Shown piece by piece: positions 1 to 7,286 of a DNA stretch of 64,000 nucleotides. The notes below the pieces were generated by a model. The model had not been told where the DNA came from and did no database searches. It saw only the letters and a list, made by a program, of their open reading frames with translations. A program made the translations under genes and the position numbers. Numbering within the stretch: the stretch's first letter is position 1; each line of letters opens with the position of its first letter. This stretch comes from Gudongella oleilytica (GTDB taxonomy: Bacteria > Bacillota > Clostridia > Tissierellales > Tissierellaceae): the NCBI RefSeq assembly GCF_004101785.1, contig NZ_CP035130.1, positions 1,550,001-1,614,000 of the forward strand, given 5' to 3'.

Positions 1-616
1 TGGCACCGCCAATTATTTCAATCAATCCCTTCGACTTTGCTTCATCAAGTTCCATTACTTTTATATCTCTAAAATGCTCAATACTGTCTATCTCATTAAG
101 TATCTCATCTGCTATGTCATCGAGGATTTGGCTGCCTTCCTCCCAATAAACCTTATACCCGTTGTACTCCTTAGGATTATGGCTCGCCGTTACGACGATT
201 CCGGAAATAGTCCCAAGTCTTCTAACTGTATACGACAGCATGGGGGTTGGTCGAATATCATCAAATAAATATACCTTTATTCCATTACCAGCAAGAACTC
301 TTGCAGCAATTTCAGCAAACTTATCGGAGTATTGCCTGACATCATAAGCTATGGCAACTCCTTTCTTCATAGCTTTTTCGCCATGATTGATTATTGTTTG
401 TGCAAGACCTTGGGTAGCAAGACTTACAGTATAGTTATTCATCCTGTTGGTGCCTGCTCCAATCTTTCCTCTCAAGCCTGCAGTACCGAACTCCAAATCC
501 TGATAAAATCTATCCTCAATCTCGTTCTCATCTGTTATGGCTCTAAGCTCAGCCTTGGTTGCTTCGTCAAAATAAGGATCATCCAGCCATGACTGATACC
601 TTTCTCTATATTCCAT
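1..616 (-). CDS. phosphoglucomutase/phosphomannomutase, N-terminal part (cut by window edge)
   Basis: Alpha-D-phosphohexomutase, interconverting hexose 1- and 6-phosphates in the cytoplasm. About 205 N-terminal residues are present and the rest lies beyond base 1. The start ATG at 616 follows GGAGGGG at good spacing. The order of motifs fits the family: an early FGTAGLRGK substrate-loop region around residue 45, then the active-site phosphoserine loop TASHNPKEYNGYK near residue 145. The combination FGTAGLRG plus TASHNP is typical of the bacterial PgcA/ManB-type enzymes of about 570 residues. Glucose versus mannose specificity cannot be read from this part. No other gene can be seen in its transcript inside the window. 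Confidence 0.93.
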   Translation of the reverse strand, partial: MEYRERYQSWLDDPYFDEATKAELRAITDENEIEDRFYQDLEFGTAGLRGKIGAGTNRMNNYTVSLATQGLAQTIINHGEKAMKKGVAIAYDVRQYSDKFAEIAARVLAGNGIKVYLFDDIRPTPMLSYTVRRLGTISGIVVTASHNPKEYNGYKVYWEEGSQILDDIADEILNEIDSIEHFRDIKVMELDEAKSKGLIEIIGGA

Positions 617-687
617 AGTCACCCCTCCATAGGTAATGTACTTGTCACCCTTAAAAATTTATACCCATTAAAGCCGTGCAATCCCAG

Positions 688-1191
688 TTAATCCAAATGC
701 TTCTTCCAAAGCTCATTATATCTCATTGCATTGCTTTTTATGGCTTCAGCCTCTTCTTCAGTTACCTGTCTGACTATTTTACCTGGTATCCCTATCACCA
801 TTGAATTATCAGGTATTACTTTCCCTTCAGTTACAACAGTTCCAGCGCCTATTATACAATTGTCCCCAATTACAGCCCTGTTAAGGATTGTGGATCCCAT
901 CCCTATCAAGGTGTTGCTTCCTATCGTGCATCCATGTATTATCGCATTATGACCTATTACAGTGTAATCGCCGATCCTTGTAGGTATGTGAGTCTCAGTA
1001 TGGACTGTGGCATTGTCCTGTATATTTGAGTACTTCCCTATCTTTATATCCTCGATATCTCCTCTCAATACAGCTCCGTACCAGATACTGGAACCTTCAC
1101 CAATTTCGACATCTCCAATAACGTCTGCTGTTTCTGCAACGAAGGCCTCAGAATGAATATTTGGTTTTACATCCTTTAAATTCTTGATCAT
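688..1191 (-). CDS. gamma carbonic anhydrase-like hexapeptide-repeat protein
   Basis: 167 residues, the usual length of the YrdA/PaaY/CaiE-type gamma carbonic anhydrase family. Left-handed beta-helix hexapeptide repeats run through most of the chain (IGDVEIGEGSSIWYGAVLRG is a typical stretch) and a helical tail (residues ~140-167) follows. The putative metal-binding histidines are present: one in VHTETH (about residue 65) and two in GHNAIIHGC (about residues 82-87). Members are trimeric metalloproteins; some hydrate CO2 and many have no proven activity, so the biochemical role stays open. The gene stands alone between the mutase and an AIG2-like gene. Confidence 0.88.
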   Translation of the reverse strand: MIKNLKDVKPNIHSEAFVAETADVIGDVEIGEGSSIWYGAVLRGDIEDIKIGKYSNIQDNATVHTETHIPTRIGDYTVIGHNAIIHGCTIGSNTLIGMGSTILNRAVIGDNCIIGAGTVVTEGKVIPDNSMVIGIPGKIVRQVTEEEAEAIKSNAMRYNELWKKHLD

Positions 1192-1265
1192 ATCGTCTCT
1201 CCCAATATATATTATTTTATCCTACTCATAGAATTACCCCCAGTGAATACACCAGGGGATAAATA

Positions 1266-1673
1266 TTATTCGAATCGTCTGGCTCTTTCAAGCCTTTTCA
1301 TGTCGATTTCCCAGTCCTTATAACCTTCAATGAGGATCTTGTAATAGCTTTCAGGGGGAGCCTGCTCTTTCTTGTCTACCATGGAGTATACAAAAGCCTC
1401 GTATAGGTTCCCTTCTTCATCTTCCAGTTCAACCATCATTCGTTCATAAAGATCAGGATGACCCTCAAGTGCATCAAGCTTTTCAAGGTCCTGTTTGGAG
1501 ATGAGGTACAGACCCCCAATTACATCCTCTCCCTTAAATGGTACAATATCTGCCAACTCGTTGAAGGTCAGTTTATGGTCTTTTAGTCTTACCTTCTTCA
1601 GAGGCACAGCGTGCGGACACCTTCCAGCCATGTATTTCTTGCTTAGGTTACTGGCATAAGCGAAATAAAGCAT
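1266..1673 (-). CDS. AIG2-like gamma-glutamylcyclotransferase-fold protein
   Basis: 135-residue protein of the gamma-glutamylcyclotransferase (GGCT/AIG2-like) family. It opens with MLYFAYASNL, the substrate-loop motif (usually YGSNL), and has the likely catalytic glutamate in LDALEGHPDLYER at about residue 75. The fold releases 5-oxoproline from gamma-glutamyl peptides or amines in characterised members. The substrate here is unknown. An RBS (GAGGAGGTGTTG) precedes the ATG. Length is normal for the bacterial single-domain form, with no membrane segment or signal. Confidence 0.85.
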   Translation of the reverse strand: MLYFAYASNLSKKYMAGRCPHAVPLKKVRLKDHKLTFNELADIVPFKGEDVIGGLYLISKQDLEKLDALEGHPDLYERMMVELEDEEGNLYEAFVYSMVDKKEQAPPESYYKILIEGYKDWEIDMKRLERARRFE

Positions 1674-1753
1674 AACAACACCTCCTCGTTTCCTATTTAT
1701 CTTATTACCCTAAGGTGTTTTGTTCTACTCGCATTTACATTAAATTTTCTCTG

Positions 1754-1978
1754 TTAGTCCAATTCTAAGCTGTTGATGATCTCCTTCAGCAACCTCATCT
1801 CCTCCTTACTCAAAGTAATGCCTTTGCCCATTTTTTGATGGTCCGGATCCCATTCTCTGATATCGTATTTTGCGGGATATTCATTCCAGGATACTTTATT
1901 AAGCTCCTTCTTCCAGCCCTTCGATGACTCGCTTAGAACACCCAGTTTTTCAGTTATCTCAAACTTGATTTCTGCCAT
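1754..1978 (-). CDS. YdbC/PC4-like single-stranded DNA-binding protein
   Basis: 74-residue protein. I chose the ATG at 1978 because AAGGAGGAAAAT precedes it; an ATG farther upstream lacks such a site. The sequence has the PC4-like layout: a short strand (MAEIKFEI), a Trp-containing basic strand (GWKKELNKVSWN), KYDIREWDP, then GKGITLSKEEMRLLKEII leading into the C-terminal helix. Bacterial members such as Lactococcus YdbC bind single-stranded DNA or RNA as dimers. The protein has no partner gene in the same transcript: the neighbour upstream is divergent. Confidence 0.8.
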   Translation of the reverse strand: MAEIKFEITEKLGVLSESSKGWKKELNKVSWNEYPAKYDIREWDPDHQKMGKGITLSKEEMRLLKEIINSLELD

Positions 1979-2110
1979 ATTTTCCTCCTTGCTAACAGTC
2001 ATGATCACATTATTACTTTGCCTAATTATTATATCAGGAAGATAGTTTGGTTTCAAATATGTTGGAAATCTGCTATACTAACATTATCAAATATGAACAG
2101 GATGGAGTAT

Positions 2111-2761
2111 ATGAACTCGCTGATATTAAAGCTCATCGCGCTTACTACAATGATAATCGACCACTACGGTGCAATATTCCAACCAGGAAATCTTACCTTC
2201 AGGCTTATTGGTAGGTTAGCTTTCCCTATTTACTGTTTCCTGTTGGTTGAAGGTTTCTTTCATACCAAGGATGTTAAAAAATACTCCTTAAGACTTTTTT
2301 TATTTGCCTTGATTTCTGAGCTTCCATTTGATTATGCTTTCTTTGGTGGTATCTATTGGGGACATCAAAATATATTCTTCACATTATTTATCGGTCTTAT
2401 AGCAATGATTCTGCTTGAAAAATCCAAGGATGGAAGCTACATAACTAAGCTCCTTGTGGGATTAAGCGCTGCTTTTATTGCAACGGTCCTTTCTACTGAT
2501 TATGCATACATCGGAATTATATATATACTCGCCTTTTACTATACACATTGGATACCTTCATTAAAAAGACTTACTATAGTAGCTGCAATAATGTTTCTTA
2601 CAAATATGATTGGATCCTCTGGATTGCAGCAATACTCCCTTCTTGCTCTGATTCCATTGATGATGTATAACAATAAGCAAGGTCTAAAAAACAAGATACT
2701 CCAACTATCGTTCTATGCAGCATATCCTCTTCATTTATTATTGTTTGCAATCTTAAAATAA
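2111..2761 (+). CDS. TraX family membrane protein
   Basis: 216 residues from the ATG at 2111, preceded by AGGATGGAG; two in-frame ATGs at 2093 and 2102 are less well placed. The N-terminus, LKLIALTTMIIDHYGAIF, is the TraX signature (F-pilin acetylase family), followed by RLIGRLAFPIYCFLLVEGFF. There are roughly seven hydrophobic helices. In F plasmids TraX acetylates pilin. Chromosomal homologues in Firmicutes are common and belong to a wider acyltransferase-like membrane family whose substrate is not known. Nothing conjugative lies nearby, so I do not infer a transfer function. A hairpin follows the gene. Confidence 0.87.
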   Translation: MNSLILKLIALTTMIIDHYGAIFQPGNLTFRLIGRLAFPIYCFLLVEGFFHTKDVKKYSLRLFLFALISELPFDYAFFGGIYWGHQNIFFTLFIGLIAMILLEKSKDGSYITKLLVGLSAAFIATVLSTDYAYIGIIYILAFYYTHWIPSLKRLTIVAAIMFLTNMIGSSGLQQYSLLALIPLMMYNNKQGLKNKILQLSFYAAYPLHLLLFAILK

Positions 2762-2765
2762 AGCT

Positions 2766-2805
2766 AAGCCGGTGAACGTTAAACACTCCCCGGCTTCTAT
2801 TTTAT
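2766..2805 (+). terminator. weak rho-independent terminator after the TraX-like gene
   Basis: AAGCCGG at 2766 pairs with CCGGCTT at 2790-2796, and the hairpin is followed by the T-rich CTATTTTAT. The T-run is broken, so this is a weaker terminator. It lies between convergent genes. Confidence 0.5.
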
Positions 2806-2827
2806 ACGTTACTAAAGCAAATTGCCT

Positions 2828-4783
2828 TTATTCCTGCCAGAATAGCTTAGGATAATCAATGGTTCCTGTCTCAAATCTCCAGATAGTATCATCCCATCCC
2901 GCATACGTTGATCTCTGTACCATCTGTAATGAGGTCTTTGGCTGACCTGCGTAGGTGTCTGAAAGCCTGAAGGTATCCATATCGTAGTAACAATCCTGAG
3001 ATAACGAGCCTGACCCTCTGGATCCGGAAATTGCACCTCTATACTTGTTGCTGGAGACTGATCCTACCGTATAGCATTTAGAAATCGAACCATTATTGCT
3101 TCCTGCTAATCCACCTGAAATACCATAGGTCATATCCCCAGGTGCTTCCAGGATAACAGTTGAGTTTGACCAGCAATTCTTAATGGTAGCTCCCTCAGCG
3201 TTTACACCACATAACCCACCAACCCAGCCTTTGTTATAATCATTTCCAAGTATATCGTCTGCCAACGAACGATAAGATCCATTTATTGCTTCTCTCTTGA
3301 CCAATTGCACCTTAATTATCCCACTTGCATAGCTTTGAGAGATCAGTCCATAATTTGTTCCAACCAGCCCACCTACTCTAACATTTACAGCACTCTTCAA
3401 AATCATGGACGACATATCAACTCCGCACTTCTCAATCGTACCATAGTTAGTGTCCGCAAGTCTTCCAATTGAAATACCCTTAGGGTTTTCTCCGGTAATG
3501 CCGCCAGCAACAATTAGATTCTTAACCGATGCACCCGCTCCAATCTGTCTAAAAAGTCCAGCCGCGTATGAGAAAGTTATTTTATGCCCATCACCATCCA
3601 AGTGACCTAAAAACGTGTTAGTTATCCTTTCAGTAAGATTGCCCAAATTTATGTCCTGAGTCAGCTTAAAATATGTGTCAGTTGTATTAGATTTAAGGAG
3701 ATCAAGCTGCTCAGCCGTAGAAATAAGAAACGGGCTTTCATTAGTTCCCTTCCCACCATCAAAAGGTAAATCGGCATCGATTGGGTAGAAACCTTCTATT
3801 GGTTTAATCGGTGCCAAAACAAGCTGAAATGGTTCTATTAATACCGGAAAGCTTATGCCAGAGCCATATGCTGCTCCTTCAGCTGTAACAATTACGTTAA
3901 GGTATTTTCCTACTTCGTCAGTGGATGGAGTGTAATCCCTTTTGACCGCCCCGGGAATAGGGGTATAGGTACCGTCCTCTGACTGACTTATTACCCATTG
4001 CCACTGGAGAACTGGATTATCCTGTGGAATTGAATCATAGGTTATCTCTCCTGCTGTGAGCTTATGACCAGGCATTGGCTTACCTTCGATCGAATCGATT
4101 CCAACAACTCTGGCAACTTGAATAAAATCAAAGGAATTATACATTCTAAGCATGGTTAGAATTGCTTGCTCCTTGGTGTATGGAGAAGCAGGACCAAACA
4201 TGTTGTTAGGCAGTCCGCCCATTACTCTCTTCCCAGAAATCCGGTCCTTGACACCAGAAATAAATTCTATTGGCTCTACGGCATAATCCTGAAAGCTCAA
4301 TCTGTCTGAAAACGACATGCCTGGCTCTCCTGTGTCTGTATAGCCCAATGCTTTAGCTGCTCTTGAAAGCATTGCTGCTGCCTGCTGACGCTGCAATTGT
4401 CCAAAAGGATCAAATCTGTTGTTCCCAACTCCATTTACTATCCCTAAAGCATTAGCTGCAAGTATCAAAGAATCATTTGTATCAGAAAATGTTAGAGGTT
4501 CAATCTCAACTCCTTTGACTCTCAAAAAATCTGAGATGCTCATCCCTGTTTTTGCCTGTATAAGCCTCATAACAAGATGACAAAATTCGAGCCTGTTTGT
4601 ATTTTCCCTGTATCCAAGACTTACGGTAACTGGTATCAGCCCTGCTTCAACTGCTTGCTGTACCTCAGTTGATGCCCACGGACTTGGATCATCAGCATAG
4701 CTTATGTAGGGGGTTATCAGTCCTATGACCAGCAAAAATGCCATAAAAAAAGCTGTCTTTAAAACCAAACTCCTTGTTTTCAT
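2828..4783 (-). CDS. SLH-anchored surface protein with GLUG repeats
   Basis: 651 residues from ATG 4783. A Sec signal peptide (residues 1-30, ending SYA) leads to about 170 residues of SLH repeats (ATEVQQAVEAGLIP; LGIVNGVGNNRFDPFGQLQR; RVMGGLPNNMFGPASPYTKE), which bind secondary cell-wall polymer. An Ig-like adhesin segment (GDVVGIDSIEGKPMPGHKLTAGE-like start, ending PVLIEPF) follows. The C-terminal half has GLUG-type repeats: GGLVGTNYG, GGLCGVNAEG, GGLAGSNNG, each with a CYT/SYA-SG strand. GLUG repeats occur in secreted adhesins and IgA-peptidase-like proteins and probably form a beta-solenoid. This is a cell-surface protein, perhaps an adhesin; no enzyme motif is visible. Confidence 0.88.
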   Translation of the reverse strand: MKTRSLVLKTAFFMAFLLVIGLITPYISYADDPSPWASTEVQQAVEAGLIPVTVSLGYRENTNRLEFCHLVMRLIQAKTGMSISDFLRVKGVEIEPLTFSDTNDSLILAANALGIVNGVGNNRFDPFGQLQRQQAAAMLSRAAKALGYTDTGEPGMSFSDRLSFQDYAVEPIEFISGVKDRISGKRVMGGLPNNMFGPASPYTKEQAILTMLRMYNSFDFIQVARVVGIDSIEGKPMPGHKLTAGEITYDSIPQDNPVLQWQWVISQSEDGTYTPIPGAVKRDYTPSTDEVGKYLNVIVTAEGAAYGSGISFPVLIEPFQLVLAPIKPIEGFYPIDADLPFDGGKGTNESPFLISTAEQLDLLKSNTTDTYFKLTQDINLGNLTERITNTFLGHLDGDGHKITFSYAAGLFRQIGAGASVKNLIVAGGITGENPKGISIGRLADTNYGTIEKCGVDMSSMILKSAVNVRVGGLVGTNYGLISQSYASGIIKVQLVKREAINGSYRSLADDILGNDYNKGWVGGLCGVNAEGATIKNCWSNSTVILEAPGDMTYGISGGLAGSNNGSISKCYTVGSVSSNKYRGAISGSRGSGSLSQDCYYDMDTFRLSDTYAGQPKTSLQMVQRSTYAGWDDTIWRFETGTIDYPKLFWQE

Positions 4784-4903
4784 CTTATTCACCCCTTATT
4801 TAATATTGACTTATGTTATTTATACACTTTTTTCGCAGTTTTATGTGTAAGATATAAATAAATATGCTTCAATTCAAATATTGCTTAGAAAGCTCTTTCA
4901 CTT

Positions 4904-5128
4904 TTATCCACCGCCTAATACCTGAAGAATTAGTAAAGTATCTCCTTCCTTTAACTCCTGTTCCAGGCTGGCAGGTAAGTTATTGACCAAAAATACTGAG
5001 TTAAAGAGCTCTTTATCATCATCCAAAATTTCATCAAATAAATTTTTTATCGTGCTCCCTTCATTTATTATAATCTCTAAAGGCAGATCATAATCCATTA
5101 CACCTAAATACTTAACATAGATTTTCAT
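4904..5128 (-). CDS. MoaD/ThiS family sulfur-carrier-like protein
   Basis: 74-residue ubiquitin-fold protein ending in Gly-Gly-Gly. The family uses a C-terminal GG that is adenylated and thiocarboxylated to donate sulfur for molybdopterin, thiamine or other products. The sequence has the expected LFDEIL segment and GDTLLILQVLGGG tail. It has an extra terminal glycine beyond the usual GG, unless a protease trims it. No E1-like (MoeB/ThiF) or synthase partner lies next to it, so the pathway is not assigned. It starts at an ATG following AAAAGGATGGTGG. Confidence 0.8.
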   Translation of the reverse strand: MKIYVKYLGVMDYDLPLEIIINEGSTIKNLFDEILDDDKELFNSVFLVNNLPASLEQELKEGDTLLILQVLGGG

Positions 5129-5266
5129 TTTCCACCATCCTTTTGATCAACTCATTTTATAATGATATTTTATCATATGGAATAAAGTTTAATATCAATC
5201 GATACTAAGCCTCTTAACTGTCAAAATATGTTATAATCTCTTTAATACATTCAGGAGGAACTAAGT

Positions 5267-6151
5267 ATGGACAGAAAGAAAATTACAGCAGTCGTTTTTT
5301 TGATCGGATCAACCATAATGTTCGGCTTATCATTTGTGAGTATAAAGATTTCTATGGAGGTATTTCCTCCGTTAAGCATGGCATTTTACAGATTTCTCAT
5401 AGCATGCCTGATTTTGTATCCTATGCTTAGAAAAATGAGCCCGGGAGAAACCTTGAGGAAAGAGCACCTCCCGCTTATGGCATTTTCAGGCATACTTGGT
5501 ATAACGATATACTTTTTCTTCGAGAATAATGGAGTTTTGAGAATCAGCCCAAATGATGCATCTATAATAATCGCTATAATGCCAGTAGCTGCTGCCATGG
5601 GTGAATGGGCATTCCTGAGGAAAAAGCTTTCGCCTATCTCATTAGCAGCAATAATAGCATCTATCCTTGGAATTTACATAATCATAGGCGGCAAGCTTGA
5701 AGGTGGAAGTGTTTCGGGTTACCTGTATATGGTTGGGGCAATTGTTTCCTTTTCCATATTCATGATAATTACAAAGCCACTTTTCAGAAATTATTCAGGT
5801 ATTGCAGTTACATTTTACCAGTCAATTTTTGGTACACTTGCTTTTATACCTTTTTTATGGCTTGAGACTGTCAGATGGAGCCAGCTTAACGGAAATATTA
5901 TATTCCATTTTCTTTTCCTTGCAATAGGCTGTTCAGCTATAGCGAACTTCATGTATATTTATGCCCTTAGCAATCTTAGTGTAGCCACTACTGCGATTTT
6001 TATGAACTTAATACCCGTTTTCACCTTTATCTTCAGCTATTTCATATTTGGAGAAACATTGTCTCCTCTACAATTATTTGGTGCAGCTGTTGTTATTGCA
6101 TCAGTCACTGTAGTTACTCTTCAGGATTCTCTAACAAAACAAGATGTATAG
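5267..6151 (+). CDS. DMT superfamily (EamA) transporter
   Basis: 294 residues, ten predicted membrane helices made of two EamA repeats (residues ~8-140 and ~150-285). The first helix (FLIGSTIMFGLSFVSIKIS) and the segment MAFYRFLIACLILYP are typical of RhaT/EamA exporters of amino acids and metabolites. Substrate not predictable. The ATG has AGGAGGAAC upstream and a TATAAT -10 box lies at 5232-5237. A GGCCAG/CTGGCC hairpin without a T-run follows the stop. It is one of three EamA proteins in the window (others at 20279 and 60335), all in different contexts. Confidence 0.92.
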   Translation: MDRKKITAVVFLIGSTIMFGLSFVSIKISMEVFPPLSMAFYRFLIACLILYPMLRKMSPGETLRKEHLPLMAFSGILGITIYFFFENNGVLRISPNDASIIIAIMPVAAAMGEWAFLRKKLSPISLAAIIASILGIYIIIGGKLEGGSVSGYLYMVGAIVSFSIFMIITKPLFRNYSGIAVTFYQSIFGTLAFIPFLWLETVRWSQLNGNIIFHFLFLAIGCSAIANFMYIYALSNLSVATTAIFMNLIPVFTFIFSYFIFGETLSPLQLFGAAVVIASVTVVTLQDSLTKQDV

Positions 6152-6201
6152 CATATCAAAGGCCAGATTATCTGGCCATTGATATTGTTAATATGCTTAT
6201 A

Positions 6202-6876
6202 TCAATCCTTTGAAGGAACATATGGTATTATTTTCCCTGCCAAATTTGCGATAGGCATTGATTGGAGCGTCACCTTCCCGGGACCGATCAATCTTACAAG
6301 GAAAAGGCCCTCCCCTCCAAATAAAACATTCTTCATTCCCTTTACAGTCTCTATTTCATATCTTACTGATTCCTCAAATAAAAATACATGCCCCTGATCA
6401 ACCAGCAAGCTCTCACCAGATCTTAACTCATAATCGAACAAGGCACCATCTGCCTCAAGAAAAAGTTCCCCAAACCCTGAGAATTTTTGTAATATAAACC
6501 CTTCTCCACCTAACAGACCTGAAGAAAATCTCTTAGTAAATACAGTCTCCATCTCCACCGTTTTTTCAGACGCTAAAAATGCGGATTTCTGACCTATAAA
6601 GGTCTTTCCTCCCATTTTGATATTGACTATTTTCCCTGGTAAGGATGATGCAAACACTATTTCCTGGTTATCCAACCTGGCTGTATAGTAGCTGAAAAAC
6701 AAGCTTTCACCGGCCAGCATCCTCCCAAGACCTTTCATTATTCCACCTGTTGTAACCTCGGTGTCAAAGCCCTCTCCATCCATCCATGACATCGCACCAG
6801 CACTTGTTTTGATCGTTTCTCCTTTGTTTAAGTAACACCTAAGAACAGGATACTCTCCCTCGATACTAAATCTCAT
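6202..6876 (-). CDS. TIGR00266/AIM24 family protein
   Basis: 224 residues, the standard length of the bacterial AIM24-like (TIGR00266) family. The N-terminal strand pattern (GEYPVLRCYLNKGETIKTSAGAMSWMDG) and the later GGEGFILQKFSGFGELFLEADG are characteristic. The fold is a TRAP-like double-stranded beta helix. The function of bacterial members is unknown; a mitochondrial relative affects inner-membrane organisation. There is no signal peptide, so it is cytoplasmic. RBS ACAGGAGGGATAAC before the ATG. Confidence 0.9.
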   Translation of the reverse strand: MRFSIEGEYPVLRCYLNKGETIKTSAGAMSWMDGEGFDTEVTTGGIMKGLGRMLAGESLFFSYYTARLDNQEIVFASSLPGKIVNIKMGGKTFIGQKSAFLASEKTVEMETVFTKRFSSGLLGGEGFILQKFSGFGELFLEADGALFDYELRSGESLLVDQGHVFLFEESVRYEIETVKGMKNVLFGGEGLFLVRLIGPGKVTLQSMPIANLAGKIIPYVPSKD

Positions 6877-6966
6877 GTTATCCCTCCTGTGATTATCAAA
6901 TATAAAGCTGTGCTCCTCTTAATCATATTGTACAATATTTACTTGTGAGTTGATACACAATAACTA

Positions 6967-6995
6967 TTTACATATACCCCCATATGGTATATAAT
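6967..6995 (+). promoter_or_regulatory. sigma-A-type promoter for the small ferredoxin gene
   Basis: TTTACA at 6967-6972 and a perfect TATAAT at 6990-6995 separated by 17 bases, 29 bases before the start codon of the ferredoxin at 7024. Confidence 0.75.
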
Positions 6996-7023
6996 TGAAT
7001 CAATACTAATTGGAGGTACATAA

Positions 7024-7242
7024 TTGAAACCTGAAAAAAAACCAAAAAAAGGAAAAAAAGCATTTATTATGGAGGCAAAGTGCGATAAGTCCCCATTCTG
7101 CCCTTCTAAGAGAGTTTGTCCTACTGGGGCGATCGAAAGAGCCGGTTTCTTTATGGGAAAGATAGTAGTCAATGATGAAAAGTGCATTGGGTGCGGCAAA
7201 TGTATAAAGGTTTGCCCACACAGTGCTGTCACTTTCAGGTAA
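7024..7242 (+). CDS. small ferredoxin-like Fe-S protein
   Basis: 72 residues, starting at TTG 7024: GGAGGT sits six bases before it and no ATG fits as well. A lysine-rich N-terminus (residues 2-12) precedes two Fe-S motifs. The second is classic, CIGCGKCIKVCP (Cys 54, 57, 60, 64). The first is atypical: Cys 20, 26 and 32 in a C-x5-C-x5-CP pattern, giving seven cysteines instead of eight. One cluster could therefore have an open iron site or be a 3Fe-4S cluster. It is probably a cytoplasmic electron carrier. No redox partner is next to it. Confidence 0.88.
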   Translation: MKPEKKPKKGKKAFIMEAKCDKSPFCPSKRVCPTGAIERAGFFMGKIVVNDEKCIGCGKCIKVCPHSAVTFR

Positions 7243-7248
7243 ATGATC

Positions 7249-7286
7249 AGAAGCTCCTCATTAGCGAGGAGCTTCTGTTATTTTTC
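7249..7286 (+). terminator. terminator between ferredoxin and DUF4153 genes
   Basis: AGAAGCTCCTC and GAGGAGCTTCT form an 11-bp stem at 7249-7276, followed by GTTATTTTTCC. It ends the ferredoxin transcript and could also serve the convergent gene, whose stop codon is at 7278. Confidence 0.85.

Noticed and set aside
2111-2761. Conjugative element around the TraX-like gene
   Set aside because: No other transfer, integrase or attachment-site features nearby; chromosomal TraX homologues are common.
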